Positions 7,813 to 16,461 of a DNA stretch of 64,000 bases are shown in pieces. Source of the DNA: Actinomycetota bacterium (lineage in GTDB: Bacteria > Actinomycetota > Coriobacteriia > Anaerosomatales > PHET01); assembly GCA_029265315.1 (NCBI GenBank), contig JAJUJM010000007.1, positions 1 to 64,000 of the forward strand, in the 5' to 3' direction. Every line of letters starts with the position of its first letter. Positions within the stretch are counted from its first letter, which is position 1. The notes under the pieces were generated by a model. The model did not search any database. It worked only from the letters and a program-made list of their open reading frames with translations, and had not been told where the DNA came from. A program made the translations under genes and the position numbers.

Positions 7813-8838
7813 TCACCCTCCGATCTGGGACATACCGCGCTCGGTCCCGACGCGCGACTCGTGACTCTCAGGCTTCTCCGCGAGCGTCGAGCGGATCACG
7901 TGGCGCACCGCGTCGGCGTCACCCGTACGGAGCGCTTGGCGCACGTCGAGTTCGTGGTCCGAGAACAGGCACGGCCGCAGCCGTCCGTCCGCCGTCAGTC
8001 GCAACCGGTTGCACTCACCACAGAAGTGGTGCGACAGCGGCGAGATGACGCCGAGTGTGCCGGCCGCTCCACCGAACCGATAGTACCGCGCCGGGCCCCA
8101 GCCGCCAGGGGCGCTTTCACGTTCGAGCGGCTCGAGGGCGCCCAAGCCCATCCTTGCGCCCTCACGGGCGAGCACATCAAGCACCTCATCGCTGGGCACC
8201 GAGTCCTCGCGGGTCCAGCCCTCGACACCCTCAGCGTGACAGCCGCTGCCCTCCTCGGCCTCTCCCACGGGCATGTACTCGATGAACCGCACGTGAAGCG
8301 GCCTGTCGATCGTGAGGCGTGCGAAACCCGCCAGGTCCTGCTCGAGTGAACGCACCACGACCACGTTGAGCTTCACCGGGTCGAATCCCGCTTCGAGGGC
8401 GGAGTCGATTCCTGCGAGCACGTCGGCGAGCCGGCCGCCACGGGTGATCCGTGCGAACACCTCCGGGTCCAGCGAATCGAGGCTTATGTTCACGCGGCGC
8501 AAGCCCGCGGCGTACAGGTCGGCAGCGAAGCGCGGCAGGAGCGTCCCGTTGGTGGTCATGGCCACCGACTCGATGCCCGGCACCGCGATGAGCTCGCGCA
8601 CGAAGCCCACGACACCCTCGCGGACGAGCGGCTCGCCTCCGGTCAGGCGGATCTTGCTGATGCCGTACTCGACCGCGATTCGCGCGAATCGCACGATCTC
8701 CTCGTAGGTCAGGATCTCATCGTGCGGTTTGAACGAGATGCCTTCGACCGGCATGCAGTAGCGACACCGCAGGTTGCACCTGTCGGTGAGCGAGATCCTC
8801 AGGTAGTCGATGCGGCGTCCGTGCGCGTCAGTCGCCAT
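7813..8838 (-). CDS. moaA: GTP 3',8-cyclase MoaA
   Basis: A radical SAM enzyme of 341 residues for the first step of molybdenum cofactor synthesis. The N-terminal cluster motif [10 protein letters not shown] (CX3CX2C) follows RISLTDR. The C-terminal second-cluster motif is [19 protein letters not shown]. The protein ends in Gly-Gly, the conserved C-terminus known to be needed for activity. The start [14 protein letters not shown] fits the family length and overlaps the mobB stop by 11 nt; an ATG four codons earlier is possible. No strong ribosome binding site is visible, so translation may depend on coupling. Confidence 0.96.
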   Translation of the reverse strand: MATDAHGRRIDYLRISLTDRCNLRCRYCMPVEGISFKPHDEILTYEEIVRFARIAVEYGISKIRLTGGEPLVREGVVGFVRELIAVPGIESVAMTTNGTLLPRFAADLYAAGLRRVNISLDSLDPEVFARITRGGRLADVLAGIDSALEAGFDPVKLNVVVVRSLEQDLAGFARLTIDRPLHVRFIEYMPVGEAEEGSGCHAEGVEGWTREDSVPSDEVLDVLAREGARMGLGALEPLERESAPGGWGPARYYRFGGAAGTLGVISPLSHHFCGECNRLRLTADGRLRPCLFSDHELDVRQALRTGDADAVRHVIRSTLAEKPESHESRVGTERGMSQIGG

Positions 8839-9373
8839 GGCCAGACCCATGCGTGCCGCTGGCGAGGAAGCGCGATTGGATGAGGTCGGCGACGAGTACG
8901 GCATCGTCGAGCCCGAACACCGGCGCGTCACCGCAGGAAGCGTGAGGGTTGTCGGTGACGATCGCGAGCGCCTCGCCCGCCGCGCACACGAGTTCCTCCG
9001 AGCGCGCGAGCCGCGACACCTCGATACGATGGGCCCCCTCACGCTTGTAGCCCTCGGTGATGAGGATGTCAGCGCCGGAATCGGCCGCGACACGGGCGAG
9101 CTCGGGAAGCGTGAGCTCGCGCTCGACTTCGCTCACCACGCTGAACTTATGAGGGCTTGAGACCATGGTCGTCACCGCGCCCGCGCGAGCATGGCGCCAC
9201 GAGTCCTTGCCCGGCGTGTCGATATCGTAGTCGTGGACGTGGTGTTTGACCGTGGCGACCCGCACCCCGCGCGACGTGAGTTCACGGATCAGCTTCTCGA
9301 GGAAGGTCGTCTTGCCGGAGTCGCCCTTCCCCACGATCGATACCACGGGCACCGCGCTCGGTGCGTCGTGCAT
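8828..9373 (-). CDS. mobB: Molybdopterin-guanine dinucleotide biosynthesis adaptor MobB
   Basis: A 181-residue P-loop GTPase, with Walker A SIVGKGDSGKTTFLEKL near residue 15 and VATVKHHVHDYDIDTPGKDSWRHARAGA as the conserved family segment. The MobB family binds GTP and assists MobA in forming the dinucleotide cofactor. It lies between the small cysteine protein gene and moaA in one operon. Length and motifs are normal. Confidence 0.93.
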   Translation of the reverse strand: MHDAPSAVPVVSIVGKGDSGKTTFLEKLIRELTSRGVRVATVKHHVHDYDIDTPGKDSWRHARAGAVTTMVSSPHKFSVVSEVERELTLPELARVAADSGADILITEGYKREGAHRIEVSRLARSEELVCAAGEALAIVTDNPHASCGDAPVFGLDDAVLVADLIQSRFLASGTHGSGHGD

Positions 9374-9391
9374 GCGGATGCCTTCCTTACC

Positions 9392-9613
9392 CTAGAAACA
9401 GCCCAGGTCGCAGTTGTGCACGCGGATGCCCTGCAGGTCGGCGGCGGCCCCTGCGACTTTGTATGGCACTCCCTTTTCCTCGGCGTACTTGCGAAGGACC
9501 GGACAGGTGATCCTGCCGTCGACGGCTTTGGCCGCCACCTCGGCCTTCATCTCTTCGGTCACCTGCTCGACCCAGCGCGGGTCGAGCTCTTTGGGCCCTT
9601 TGTCACCACTCAT
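9392..9613 (-). CDS. Small conserved-looking protein ending CDLGCF, unknown function
   Basis: A 73-residue protein whose ATG overlaps the moeA stop (ATGA). I do not recognise a characterised family. The middle reads like a helix-turn-helix (CPVLRKYAEEKGVPYKVAGAA, then a second helix to GIRV), and it ends with a Cys-rich HNCDLGCF tail, giving three cysteines in total. The layout suggests a small DNA- or metal-binding protein. The location between moeA and mobB strongly ties it to molybdenum cofactor work. An upstream in-frame ATG inside moeA is ignored because it would create a large overlap. Confidence 0.8.
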   Translation of the reverse strand: MSGDKGPKELDPRWVEQVTEEMKAEVAAKAVDGRITCPVLRKYAEEKGVPYKVAGAAADLQGIRVHNCDLGCF

Positions 9614-10866
9614 GGCGTACCCTCCTCGATGTCGAGTCTCATGCACGCGACCGGCGTGCCAGCTTCGAAGAATCCCTCGCCTTCAGGCAGGACCACGAGA
9701 CAGTTGCCACGGTGCGCGGCAGTGAGCAACGCTGAGGACTGAGAGCCCGACAGCGTGGCGATGTACTCGCCGCCCGGTCCGCTCTCAACGCGTCCTCGCA
9801 GGTAGTAACGGCGGTCCTGCTTCTTCTTCACATCGTGCCCAAGCACCGCCTTGGTCATCGGACGATCCAGATGCTTGAATCCCTGCATCAGGCGCAGAGC
9901 GGGACGGACGAAGATCTCGAAACCGACATAGGTCGACGTGGGATTGCCCGGCAACCCGAAGAACGGCACGCCTCGGATCGAGCCGAGCGTCTGGGGGTTG
10001 CCGGGGCGCATCATCACCTTGCAGAACGTGAGCTCGCCCAGCTCCTCGAGCACCGGTTTCACGTAGTCGAAGTCGCCCACGGACACGCCGCCGCTCGTGA
10101 CGATGAAGTCGCACTCGTCGGCCGCCCGCTCGAATGCCGTCCGCGTCGCGGCGATCTCGTCGGGCACGATGGGGTAACGGACCGGCACGCCGCCCGCCGC
10201 GATCACCTGGGCTGCTATCGAGTAGCTGTTGGAGTTGCGGATCTTGCCGGGTCCCGGGGCCTGGTCCACTTCGACGAGCTCCGAACCGGTCGAGATGATC
10301 GCCACGCGCGGTCTGCGGTGGACCGCGACCGACGCGTTGCCGGTCGCCGCCAGAAGCCCTATCGCCGCGGGGCCGAGCACGTCGCCGGCGCCGATGACGA
10401 CATCGCCGGCCCGCACCTCCTCGCCGCGGCGACGCACGTGCTCGCCCACGATGGGCGCCCGCAGGAACGCTACCCGTGAGCCGACCGAGCCGTCACCTTC
10501 GACCGGCCGCGTATACTCGACCATGACGACGCTGTCCGCACCCGCCGGCATGGCAGCGCCCGTCATGATGCGGGCCGCCTGCGCGGGACCGACCGTGATA
10601 CCGGCGACGTCATCACCGGCGCCGATGTGGGCGATGACGTCGAGGGTCACCGGCGCATCCTCGCTCGCTCCGGCCACATCCGAGGCACGCACCGCGAACC
10701 CGTCCATCGCTGAGTTGTCGAAGGGCGCGACGTCGATGTCGCTTGAAGCGTCCGACGCCAACACCCGACCCAGAGCCTCGAGCAGTGGGACCTCTTCGGA
10801 AGGCAGCACGGAGACCCTCTCGAACACGAGTTCCCTGGCCTGCTCGACGGTCATCGTCTCAGGCAT
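9610..10866 (-). CDS. moeA: Molybdopterin molybdenumtransferase MoeA
   Basis: A 418-residue MoeA, which inserts molybdate into adenylylated molybdopterin. Signature regions are PFDNSAMDGFAV near residue 50, RIMTGAAMPAGADSVVMVEYT, SGGVSVGDFDYVKP and FFGLPGNPTSTYVGFEIFV, all typical. The ATG at 10866 has AAGGAGG six nt upstream, which decides it over earlier in-frame ATGs. It overlaps the end of the mobA-fdhD fusion by 8 nt and the next small gene by 4 nt. Confidence 0.96.
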   Translation of the reverse strand: MPETMTVEQARELVFERVSVLPSEEVPLLEALGRVLASDASSDIDVAPFDNSAMDGFAVRASDVAGASEDAPVTLDVIAHIGAGDDVAGITVGPAQAARIMTGAAMPAGADSVVMVEYTRPVEGDGSVGSRVAFLRAPIVGEHVRRRGEEVRAGDVVIGAGDVLGPAAIGLLAATGNASVAVHRRPRVAIISTGSELVEVDQAPGPGKIRNSNSYSIAAQVIAAGGVPVRYPIVPDEIAATRTAFERAADECDFIVTSGGVSVGDFDYVKPVLEELGELTFCKVMMRPGNPQTLGSIRGVPFFGLPGNPTSTYVGFEIFVRPALRLMQGFKHLDRPMTKAVLGHDVKKKQDRRYYLRGRVESGPGGEYIATLSGSQSSALLTAAHRGNCLVVLPEGEGFFEAGTPVACMRLDIEEGTP

Positions 10867-12268
10867 CGGACCCTCCTTCGCACTCATCGAGCACCCGCTC
10901 GGGGTGCGTGTAGACGGCGAGCCGTCCTCCACGGGCGTAGCCTGCCAGCGTGATGTTCAACGAGTTCGCGACCTCCGCGGCCAGGTCGGTGACCGCGCTG
11001 CGCGAGACGACCACGGGGACGCGCGCCTTGGCGGCCTTGACCGCCATCTCGTAGGAGATGCGCCCCGTGGAGATGAGGATGGCGTCTTCCGTCGAGATGC
11101 GGTCCAGCCACGCGCGCCCGAGCAGCTTGTCGAGCGCGTTGTGCCTGCCCACGTCCTCGCGCACGTATTCGAGAACCCCGAGACGGGCCAGGCCACACGC
11201 GTGCGTCCCGCCCGTGTCACGGTAGGCCTCAGCGGCGCGCGCCATCTCCCCCACCAGCGCGTAGACCTCATCAGCAGTCACCGTGAGGGTCGAGACGACG
11301 GGATCGAGACCACGGGTGTGACCCAATGACGCGAAGGTCACCCCCTTGCCGCAGCCACTCGTCATGTATCGCGTCCGGGTCGCGAGGTCATCGGGCACCT
11401 CTTCAGAGGTGTGCACCCAGACGAGGCCGCGCTTCGCATCCGTGTCGATGCCGAGCAGCTCGTCGCGGTGCATGAGCAGCCCTTCGGAGATCAGGAAGCC
11501 GACCGCGAGCTCCTCAAGGTCGCGGGGTGTGGCCTGCGTCGTCGCGACCTCGATGTCGTTCAGGTGTATGGTGATGGGCCGCTCAGACGGCATGGCGCGG
11601 GGCGGCGTGAGCTCGCAGCGCACGCGCACGTCTCCGTGGGCCTTCGACTCGACGGCCTCGCGCGCCTCGGCAAGGTCACCCGGCGTGTTCACATTCACGA
11701 GCGAGCGCAGGTCGGGATCGGCCGAGCGGAGGACCTCCAAGGGGACTTCCGCGACGGTGACCTGCGGGAAGATGGCGACCAACCGGCGTCGTCCCGTCTC
11801 GAGCACCTCACGGGCGACAGGCGCGCACGTGCTCACGCGGTAGAGCGCGAGCAGCGGCTCGGGGCCCTTCTCTGACACGGGGACGACCACATCCGAGCTG
11901 CCGCGGGCATCCCACAGAGCGCGGATGACCCGCGGCTCAAGGTGTGGCATGTCGGCGGCGACGGCGAGCACCCAGTCGGTCTCGGCGACATCCATCGCCG
12001 TGAGAAGACCGCCCAGCGGACCCTGGTACGCCACCTCGTCCCGGACCACGCGTGTGCCCGCGGGAAGCCCCGCTTCCTCCATCGCCTCGGGACGATTCGT
12101 GACCACGATGGTCGACTCACACACCTCGCCGACCGCATCGCACACGCGGGCGACGAGCGTGCGACCTTCGAAAGGCAGCAGCGTCTTGTCGACGCCCATT
12201 CGCATGCTGCGACCGCCGGCGAGCACGGCCGCGGTGACGGGAAGCCGATTGGTGTCGCCCGATGTCAC
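10859..12268 (-). CDS. MobA-FdhD fusion: molybdenum cofactor guanylyltransferase and FdhD sulfurtransferase
   Basis: A 469-residue two-domain protein. Residues 1-200 are MobA-like (LAGGRSMRMGVDKTLLPFEG for nucleotide binding, AADMPHL for the metal site), making bis-MGD or MGD. Residues about 215-465 are FdhD, which delivers sulfur to formate dehydrogenase: HLNDIEVATTQATPRDLEELAVGFL, MTSGCGKGVTF and the EDVGRHNALDKLLG motif. Only one Cys is present in the FdhD active loop (CGKG), where E. coli has CXXC. The GTG start follows GAGGGGC and lies 10 nt after the LysR gene. The fusion joins two steps that act on the same cofactor. Confidence 0.92.
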   Translation of the reverse strand: MTSGDTNRLPVTAAVLAGGRSMRMGVDKTLLPFEGRTLVARVCDAVGEVCESTIVVTNRPEAMEEAGLPAGTRVVRDEVAYQGPLGGLLTAMDVAETDWVLAVAADMPHLEPRVIRALWDARGSSDVVVPVSEKGPEPLLALYRVSTCAPVAREVLETGRRRLVAIFPQVTVAEVPLEVLRSADPDLRSLVNVNTPGDLAEAREAVESKAHGDVRVRCELTPPRAMPSERPITIHLNDIEVATTQATPRDLEELAVGFLISEGLLMHRDELLGIDTDAKRGLVWVHTSEEVPDDLATRTRYMTSGCGKGVTFASLGHTRGLDPVVSTLTVTADEVYALVGEMARAAEAYRDTGGTHACGLARLGVLEYVREDVGRHNALDKLLGRAWLDRISTEDAILISTGRISYEMAVKAAKARVPVVVSRSAVTDLAAEVANSLNITLAGYARGGRLAVYTHPERVLDECEGGSDA

Positions 12269-12278
12269 GCGACGCCCC

Positions 12279-13175
12279 TCACGACGGACCGAGCGCTGCG
12301 ACGAGGTGCTCATGGAACGCCGCTGCCGCGCGCGTGGGTGTGCGCTTGGGCAAGACGACGAAGAACGGTCGCGTCGCCGGAAGGCCGATCGCGTCGACCT
12401 CGCGCACCGTGCCCAGTTCGAGCGCTTTGGCCGCGACGTAGCGGCTCACGATCGAGATGCCCAGACCGCCTTCGACGGCCGACACGATCGCCTCACCGGT
12501 ACCCAGCTCCACGGTCACACGCAGTTCGTCGGGGTCGAGTCCGTGATCGGCTGCGAGCCGTTCGGCCACCTGCCGCGTGCCCGAACCCGACTCGCGCAGC
12601 ACCCAGCGCTCGTCCGCAAGCTCCGCGAGCGGTACGTCCCTACGGGACGCCAGCGGGCTTGACGGCGGACAGATCAGCACGAGCTCGTCGACGCCCGCCT
12701 GCTCGAACTGGACGCGGGCGCCCCGGACCGTCGCACCGGTGACACCGAGGTCCGCGTGACCGGTCTCCACGGCCTCGATGACCTCGGCCGTGTCGTGCAC
12801 CGCGACCGTGAGACCGACCTCCGGGTTCTGCTCGACGAAAGCGCCGAGGAGCCGAGGGATCACGTAGACGCCCGGCGTGGTGCTGGCCGCGATCGACAAG
12901 CGGCCGGTGACCACACCCGACAGCGCCTCGATCTCCTGGCGCGCCTCGTCGAGCTGCTCGAGCACACGTCGCGCGTGTGGCAGGAAAGCGTTACCTGCTT
13001 CGGTCAAGTCAACTCGACGGTACCTTCGGTCGAGCAGCGTCGCCCCCACGGAGCTCTCCAGCGACTGCACCTGCATGGTCACCGCGGGCTGGGACACGCC
13101 GAGGGCCCGTGCCGCGTCGGAGAACGACCCATGGTCGACCACCGCGACGAAGGTCTTGAGTTGCTGCACGTTCAC
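12279..13175 (-). CDS. LysR-family transcriptional regulator
   Basis: A 298-residue LysR protein. The N-terminal winged helix (QQLKTFVAVVDHGSFSDAARALGVSQPAVTMQVQSLE) is complete, and the substrate-binding domain follows from about residue 90. The second of two close GTG codons is chosen because GAGGAGG lies 7 nt before it. It is the first gene of the molybdenum cofactor run, 10 nt before mobA-fdhD, so it may regulate the run and itself. The inducer is unknown; sequence alone does not single out molybdate, sulfur or selenium. Confidence 0.92.
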   Translation of the reverse strand: MNVQQLKTFVAVVDHGSFSDAARALGVSQPAVTMQVQSLESSVGATLLDRRYRRVDLTEAGNAFLPHARRVLEQLDEARQEIEALSGVVTGRLSIAASTTPGVYVIPRLLGAFVEQNPEVGLTVAVHDTAEVIEAVETGHADLGVTGATVRGARVQFEQAGVDELVLICPPSSPLASRRDVPLAELADERWVLRESGSGTRQVAERLAADHGLDPDELRVTVELGTGEAIVSAVEGGLGISIVSRYVAAKALELGTVREVDAIGLPATRPFFVVLPKRTPTRAAAAFHEHLVAALGPS

Positions 13176-13373
13176 GCGCACGCCTCCTCGAAACGTGAAC
13201 GGAGTCGGGCCAGATCGCCGAACTCCCGCCCGCCGATGATACCCCACCGGACGGGTTCGACCTCGGATGCACGTGTCATGCCGTCGATGAGCACGCCCTC
13301 GCCGACCCAACGCTCACCGCTCCCGCCCCCTCGAAACCGCATGGAGCCCAAACCGAAGGGTATACTCATCCAA

Positions 13374-13390
13374 GTGAGAATGATTCTCAC
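13374..13390. promoter_or_regulatory. Fur-family operator, perfect 8-1-8 palindrome
   Basis: GTGAGAATGATTCTCAC is a perfect inverted repeat around one central base. Its core TGAGAAT-N-ATTCTCA has the 7-1-7 architecture of Fur/Per/Zur boxes (consensus TGATAAT-N-ATTATCA). A TATACT hexamer at 13361-13366 just upstream could be the -10, placing the operator at the transcription start. It lies 31 nt upstream of the fur-like gene, which heads the metal transporter operon, so autoregulation by metal is likely. The remaining gap between the LysR and Fur genes shows nothing else clear. Confidence 0.75.
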
Positions 13391-13420
13391 GTAAGCCGAG
13401 TCCGGAAACGGCGGTGACCG

Positions 13421-13861
13421 GTGCGAGTCGACCAAGAGACAGATGCGATCGAACGCCTCGCGTACGCGGGGGGACGCCTCACGCGGGCCCGGCGGCTCAT
13501 CGCGCGGACCGCTGCACAGCTTCACGGCGCCTTCACCATCGACACCCTCGCCGAACGGGTCCGCGTCACCGATGCCGCTTCGGGGGCCAACGCCACCGTG
13601 TACCGCGCGGTCGCCGCGATGGAGCGCGCAGGCTTCCTCACGCGCGTCGGTGAGCGTGGTGGCCACGCCCTGTTCGCGCGCTGCTCGACTCGGGGGCACC
13701 ACCACCACATCGTGTGCGAGACGTGCGGACGTGTCGCACACGCGGACTGTCCGCTCACACAAGCCATCGAGGCGTCGAACGCCCAGGGTTTCCGCATCAC
13801 GAGACACGAGGTGACCATGTACGGCCTGTGTCCCGAATGCGCCGCACGAACGGGCTCGTGA
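13421..13861 (+). CDS. Fur-family metalloregulator (Zur/Nur/Fur type)
   Basis: A 146-residue Fur-family repressor. A winged-helix domain (residues 15-75; LTRARRLIARTAAQLHGAFTIDTLAERV, ATVYRAVAAMERAGFL) is followed by the metal-binding region HHHHIVCETCGR and the second structural zinc pair CPEC near the C-terminus. The GTG start fits the family length. The Fur-like palindrome lies just upstream and a cobalt/nickel transporter just downstream (1 nt gap). Nickel, cobalt or zinc are therefore more likely signals than iron, but the metal cannot be read from sequence with confidence. Confidence 0.92.
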   Translation: MRVDQETDAIERLAYAGGRLTRARRLIARTAAQLHGAFTIDTLAERVRVTDAASGANATVYRAVAAMERAGFLTRVGERGGHALFARCSTRGHHHHIVCETCGRVAHADCPLTQAIEASNAQGFRITRHEVTMYGLCPECAARTGS

Positions 13862-13862
13862 T

Positions 13863-14714
13863 ATGTCACACCTGCACATCCCAGACGGCGTCCTGCCTGT
13901 GTGGCTGTGGGTCGCAGGTTGGGTCGCCACCTTGGCGGCGGTGACCGTCGCCGGGAGAGTCGCCGAGCGAGTTGACGTGCGCAGGCGTGTGCCGCTGCTC
14001 GCGGTGGTCTCCGCACTGATGCTCGTCGCCATGTCAAGCGAGATCGTGCCGATCGCGTACCACATCAACCTCACAGTCGTAGGCGGCGTGCTGCTCGGCC
14101 CGGCCTTGAGCATCATCGCGTCGTTCATCGTCGAGGTGGTGCTGGCCCTGCTGGGCCACGGCGGCATCACGGTGCTCGGGCTCAACACCTTGATCATCGC
14201 CGGTGAGATGGTTCTCGGCTGGGCCCTGTTCCGCGGCCTGGTGAACCTCGCGGGCAGGAGCCGTGTGCGACTGATCGCATTCGTGGCGACGGTGGTGACG
14301 CTCGCGGTGACCACGACCGCACTCGTCGGGATCGTCGCGATCGGAGGCTCAGGGGCGACGGCTCGAGAATCGGGTGCACTGGACCCGGCGACGCTCAGGT
14401 TCGACAACCCGTTCTCCCGAGGAGTCTTCTCACTCGGACTGTTCTCCGGTGGCGAGGACCATGGCCATGCCGAGCGGGAGCAACATACGGTCGAGGCGGT
14501 CGAGGACGAGCAGGGTCCGGATGAGACGGGGCTTTCGGTTGGTCGCTTCGCTGCGGTCATCTACACCTTGGGTCCGATCGGATGGGCGATCGAAGCGCTG
14601 CTCACCGCTTGGCTGCTCGGATACGTCGCCCAAGTCCGCCCGGGGCTCATCTGGGGGGGTCATTGGCAACGCTCAGGAGGGCGCATGCCGGGTGACGAGG
14701 GCACGGTGAACTGA
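13863..14714 (+). CDS. cbiM: Cobalt/nickel ECF transporter substrate-binding protein CbiM/NikM
   Basis: A 283-residue membrane S-component of an energy-coupling-factor transporter. The N-terminus MSHLHIPDGVLP carries the metal-binding histidines typical of CbiM/NikM. About seven hydrophobic helices follow. A polar loop with several His and Asp/Glu residues (GGEDHGHAEREQH, near 195-215) precedes the last helix. No separate cbiN gene follows, so the C-terminal extension may supply that role. The gene lies between the Fur-like regulator and the T component. Cobalt for B12 or nickel are the likely substrates. Confidence 0.9.
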   Translation: MSHLHIPDGVLPVWLWVAGWVATLAAVTVAGRVAERVDVRRRVPLLAVVSALMLVAMSSEIVPIAYHINLTVVGGVLLGPALSIIASFIVEVVLALLGHGGITVLGLNTLIIAGEMVLGWALFRGLVNLAGRSRVRLIAFVATVVTLAVTTTALVGIVAIGGSGATARESGALDPATLRFDNPFSRGVFSLGLFSGGEDHGHAEREQHTVEAVEDEQGPDETGLSVGRFAAVIYTLGPIGWAIEALLTAWLLGYVAQVRPGLIWGGHWQRSGGRMPGDEGTVN

Positions 14715-14715
14715 C

Positions 14716-15510
14716 GTGGACGTAGGGGCCATCGATCGCTCGGCCACGCTCGGCACCGGCCCGCTTCGCTCCGCAGACCCGCGCTCGAAGCTCGTGGCGC
14801 TCGCGCTCGTGTTAGGGGCGGTGCTCGTCAGCTGGAACGCGCTGGTGCTCGCCTCCTTCACCATCGCCTTGCTCGCGGCCTCGGTGTGGGGCCGACTGCC
14901 GGTGGGTCTGGCCATCAGACTCGCGGCGTACCCGGCCGTCTTCGCGCTCGTGTTCGCGTTCGCGTCGGCACCCGATGCGATGACGGCCTCCGTCATCGTC
15001 CTCAAGGCGACCACCGCAGCACTCGGAGCGGTGACCGTGGTGCTGAGCACGCCCTACCCACAGGTGTTCGCGCCCTTGCAACGCATCACGCCAGGCATCG
15101 TCGGAGACGCGATGCTCATGACGTACCGCTCGCTGTTCATCCTGCTCGAGAAGTTCTCGAACCTGCTCAGGGCGGCGCGGTTGCGTGCGGGCCTGGCAGG
15201 CAAGAACCCCGTCCGTTCAGCTCGCGTGGTCTTCTCGGCCCTGGGGGGACTGATGTTGTACGCGGTCGACCTGGCCCAGCGCGACTACGACATCATGCGC
15301 GTCCGCGGATATGAGGGCCGTCTGCGCACGACGCCCGCCGGAAGCACGAACCGTCTTGCCGACGTCACGATACTCGTGGGCAGCCTCGTGATGCTCGCCA
15401 CGAGCGTCGTGTGGCGCAGCGCGGCAACGACGCTGAATCCGTACTCGTGGCTCGCGCCACTGCCGGCACTGGCCGCACTCGGACTGACCTTTGCCCTGAG
15501 AAGAGGATGA
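14716..15510 (+). CDS. cbiQ: ECF transporter transmembrane component CbiQ/EcfT
   Basis: A 264-residue energy-coupling membrane protein. It starts with a soluble stretch (LRSADPRSKLVALALVL, a typical CbiQ opening) and has several hydrophobic helices. The C-terminal cytoplasmic coupling region contains LLRAARLRAGLAG and MRVRGYEGRL, matching the helix motifs that dock to the ATPase. The GTG start follows the cbiM stop by one base, and the ATPase gene follows immediately. Confidence 0.9.
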   Translation: MDVGAIDRSATLGTGPLRSADPRSKLVALALVLGAVLVSWNALVLASFTIALLAASVWGRLPVGLAIRLAAYPAVFALVFAFASAPDAMTASVIVLKATTAALGAVTVVLSTPYPQVFAPLQRITPGIVGDAMLMTYRSLFILLEKFSNLLRAARLRAGLAGKNPVRSARVVFSALGGLMLYAVDLAQRDYDIMRVRGYEGRLRTTPAGSTNRLADVTILVGSLVMLATSVVWRSAATTLNPYSWLAPLPALAALGLTFALRRG

Positions 15511-15512
15511 CG

Positions 15513-16388
15513 ATGGACACCGACACCGTGGGAGCACGCGCGACCTCGCCGGACGACGTCGTCCGGGTGAGCTGCATCCGCCACAGCTATGAAGACGGTA
15601 CGAGCGTGCACCTGTGCGGACTGGACTTCGTCGCGCGTCGCGGCGAACGCACGGTCCTGCTCGGCCCGAACGGCAGCGGCAAGACCACGATGCTCTACCA
15701 CGTCCTCGGGCTTCTGCGAAGCCGTGAAGGCTCGGTGCGCGTCTTCGGTAAGGACCCCGCGACTGAATGGGCCTCGATCCGCGGTCGCGTGGGCGTCGTG
15801 CTCCAGAACGTGGACGAGCAACTGCTTGCCCCCACGGTCCTCGACGACGTGGCCTTCACGCCACGACAATACGGTCTGGGGGAGCCCGAAGCGCTCGCGC
15901 GGGCTCACGCGGCACTCGAGCTTCTGGGCATAGACGACCTCGCCCCTCGCGTCCCCCACAACCTGTCGGGCGGCGAGAAGCGGAAGGTGGCCTTGGCGGG
16001 GGCACTGGTCATGGAGCCGGACCTGCTCGTGCTTGACGAACCTTTCGAGGGACTCGACCCGAGGTCGCGCGTGGAGCTCGTGTCGCTCATCAGGACCCAG
16101 GCGCGCGAGAAGGGCGTATGCGTGATCATGTCCACGCACGACATCGACAGCGTCCACGAACTCGCGGACTACTGCTACGTGCTGAAACCAGGCGGCGAGA
16201 TCGCCTTGGAAGGCACCCCCGAGCAGATCTTCGCACACGCGGATGACATCGCGCGCTCGAACATCCGCCCTCCGATCCTCGCCGAGCTCTTCAACCGCCT
16301 GCGAGAGATCGACCCCTCAACGCCACAGGCGCAGCTCGACGTGGAGAAGGCGGCTGCCGCATTGGCCGCGTGGGGCCGCGGTCGCTAG
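15513..16388 (+). CDS. cbiO: ECF transporter ATPase CbiO/EcfA
   Basis: A 291-residue ABC ATPase powering the metal transporter. Walker A is GPNGSGKTT, the Q-loop region VGVVLQNVDEQL, the signature LSGGEKRKVALAGAL, Walker B LLVLDEPFEGLD and the H-loop STHD. The ATG at 15513 is preferred because AGAGG lies 7 nt upstream; an ATG six bases earlier overlaps the cbiQ stop (ATGA). Only one ATPase is present, as in cobalt/nickel group I systems. Confidence 0.95.
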   Translation: MDTDTVGARATSPDDVVRVSCIRHSYEDGTSVHLCGLDFVARRGERTVLLGPNGSGKTTMLYHVLGLLRSREGSVRVFGKDPATEWASIRGRVGVVLQNVDEQLLAPTVLDDVAFTPRQYGLGEPEALARAHAALELLGIDDLAPRVPHNLSGGEKRKVALAGALVMEPDLLVLDEPFEGLDPRSRVELVSLIRTQAREKGVCVIMSTHDIDSVHELADYCYVLKPGGEIALEGTPEQIFAHADDIARSNIRPPILAELFNRLREIDPSTPQAQLDVEKAAAALAAWGRGR

Positions 16389-16461
16389 CGCAAGCGGACT
16401 TTTCGTCGGCGGACCGGATGCCGGGCACCCCCTGAATGCGACCGCTCGCCCGGCCGGTTCG

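Noticed and set aside
7813-9093. Upstream extension of moaA through mobB
   Set aside because: The extra residues are Ser/Arg-rich, overlap mobB in another frame and precede the clear family start.
13176-13420. Cobalamin riboswitch upstream of the metal transporter
   Set aside because: No B12 box was recognised; a Fur-type palindrome explains the region better.
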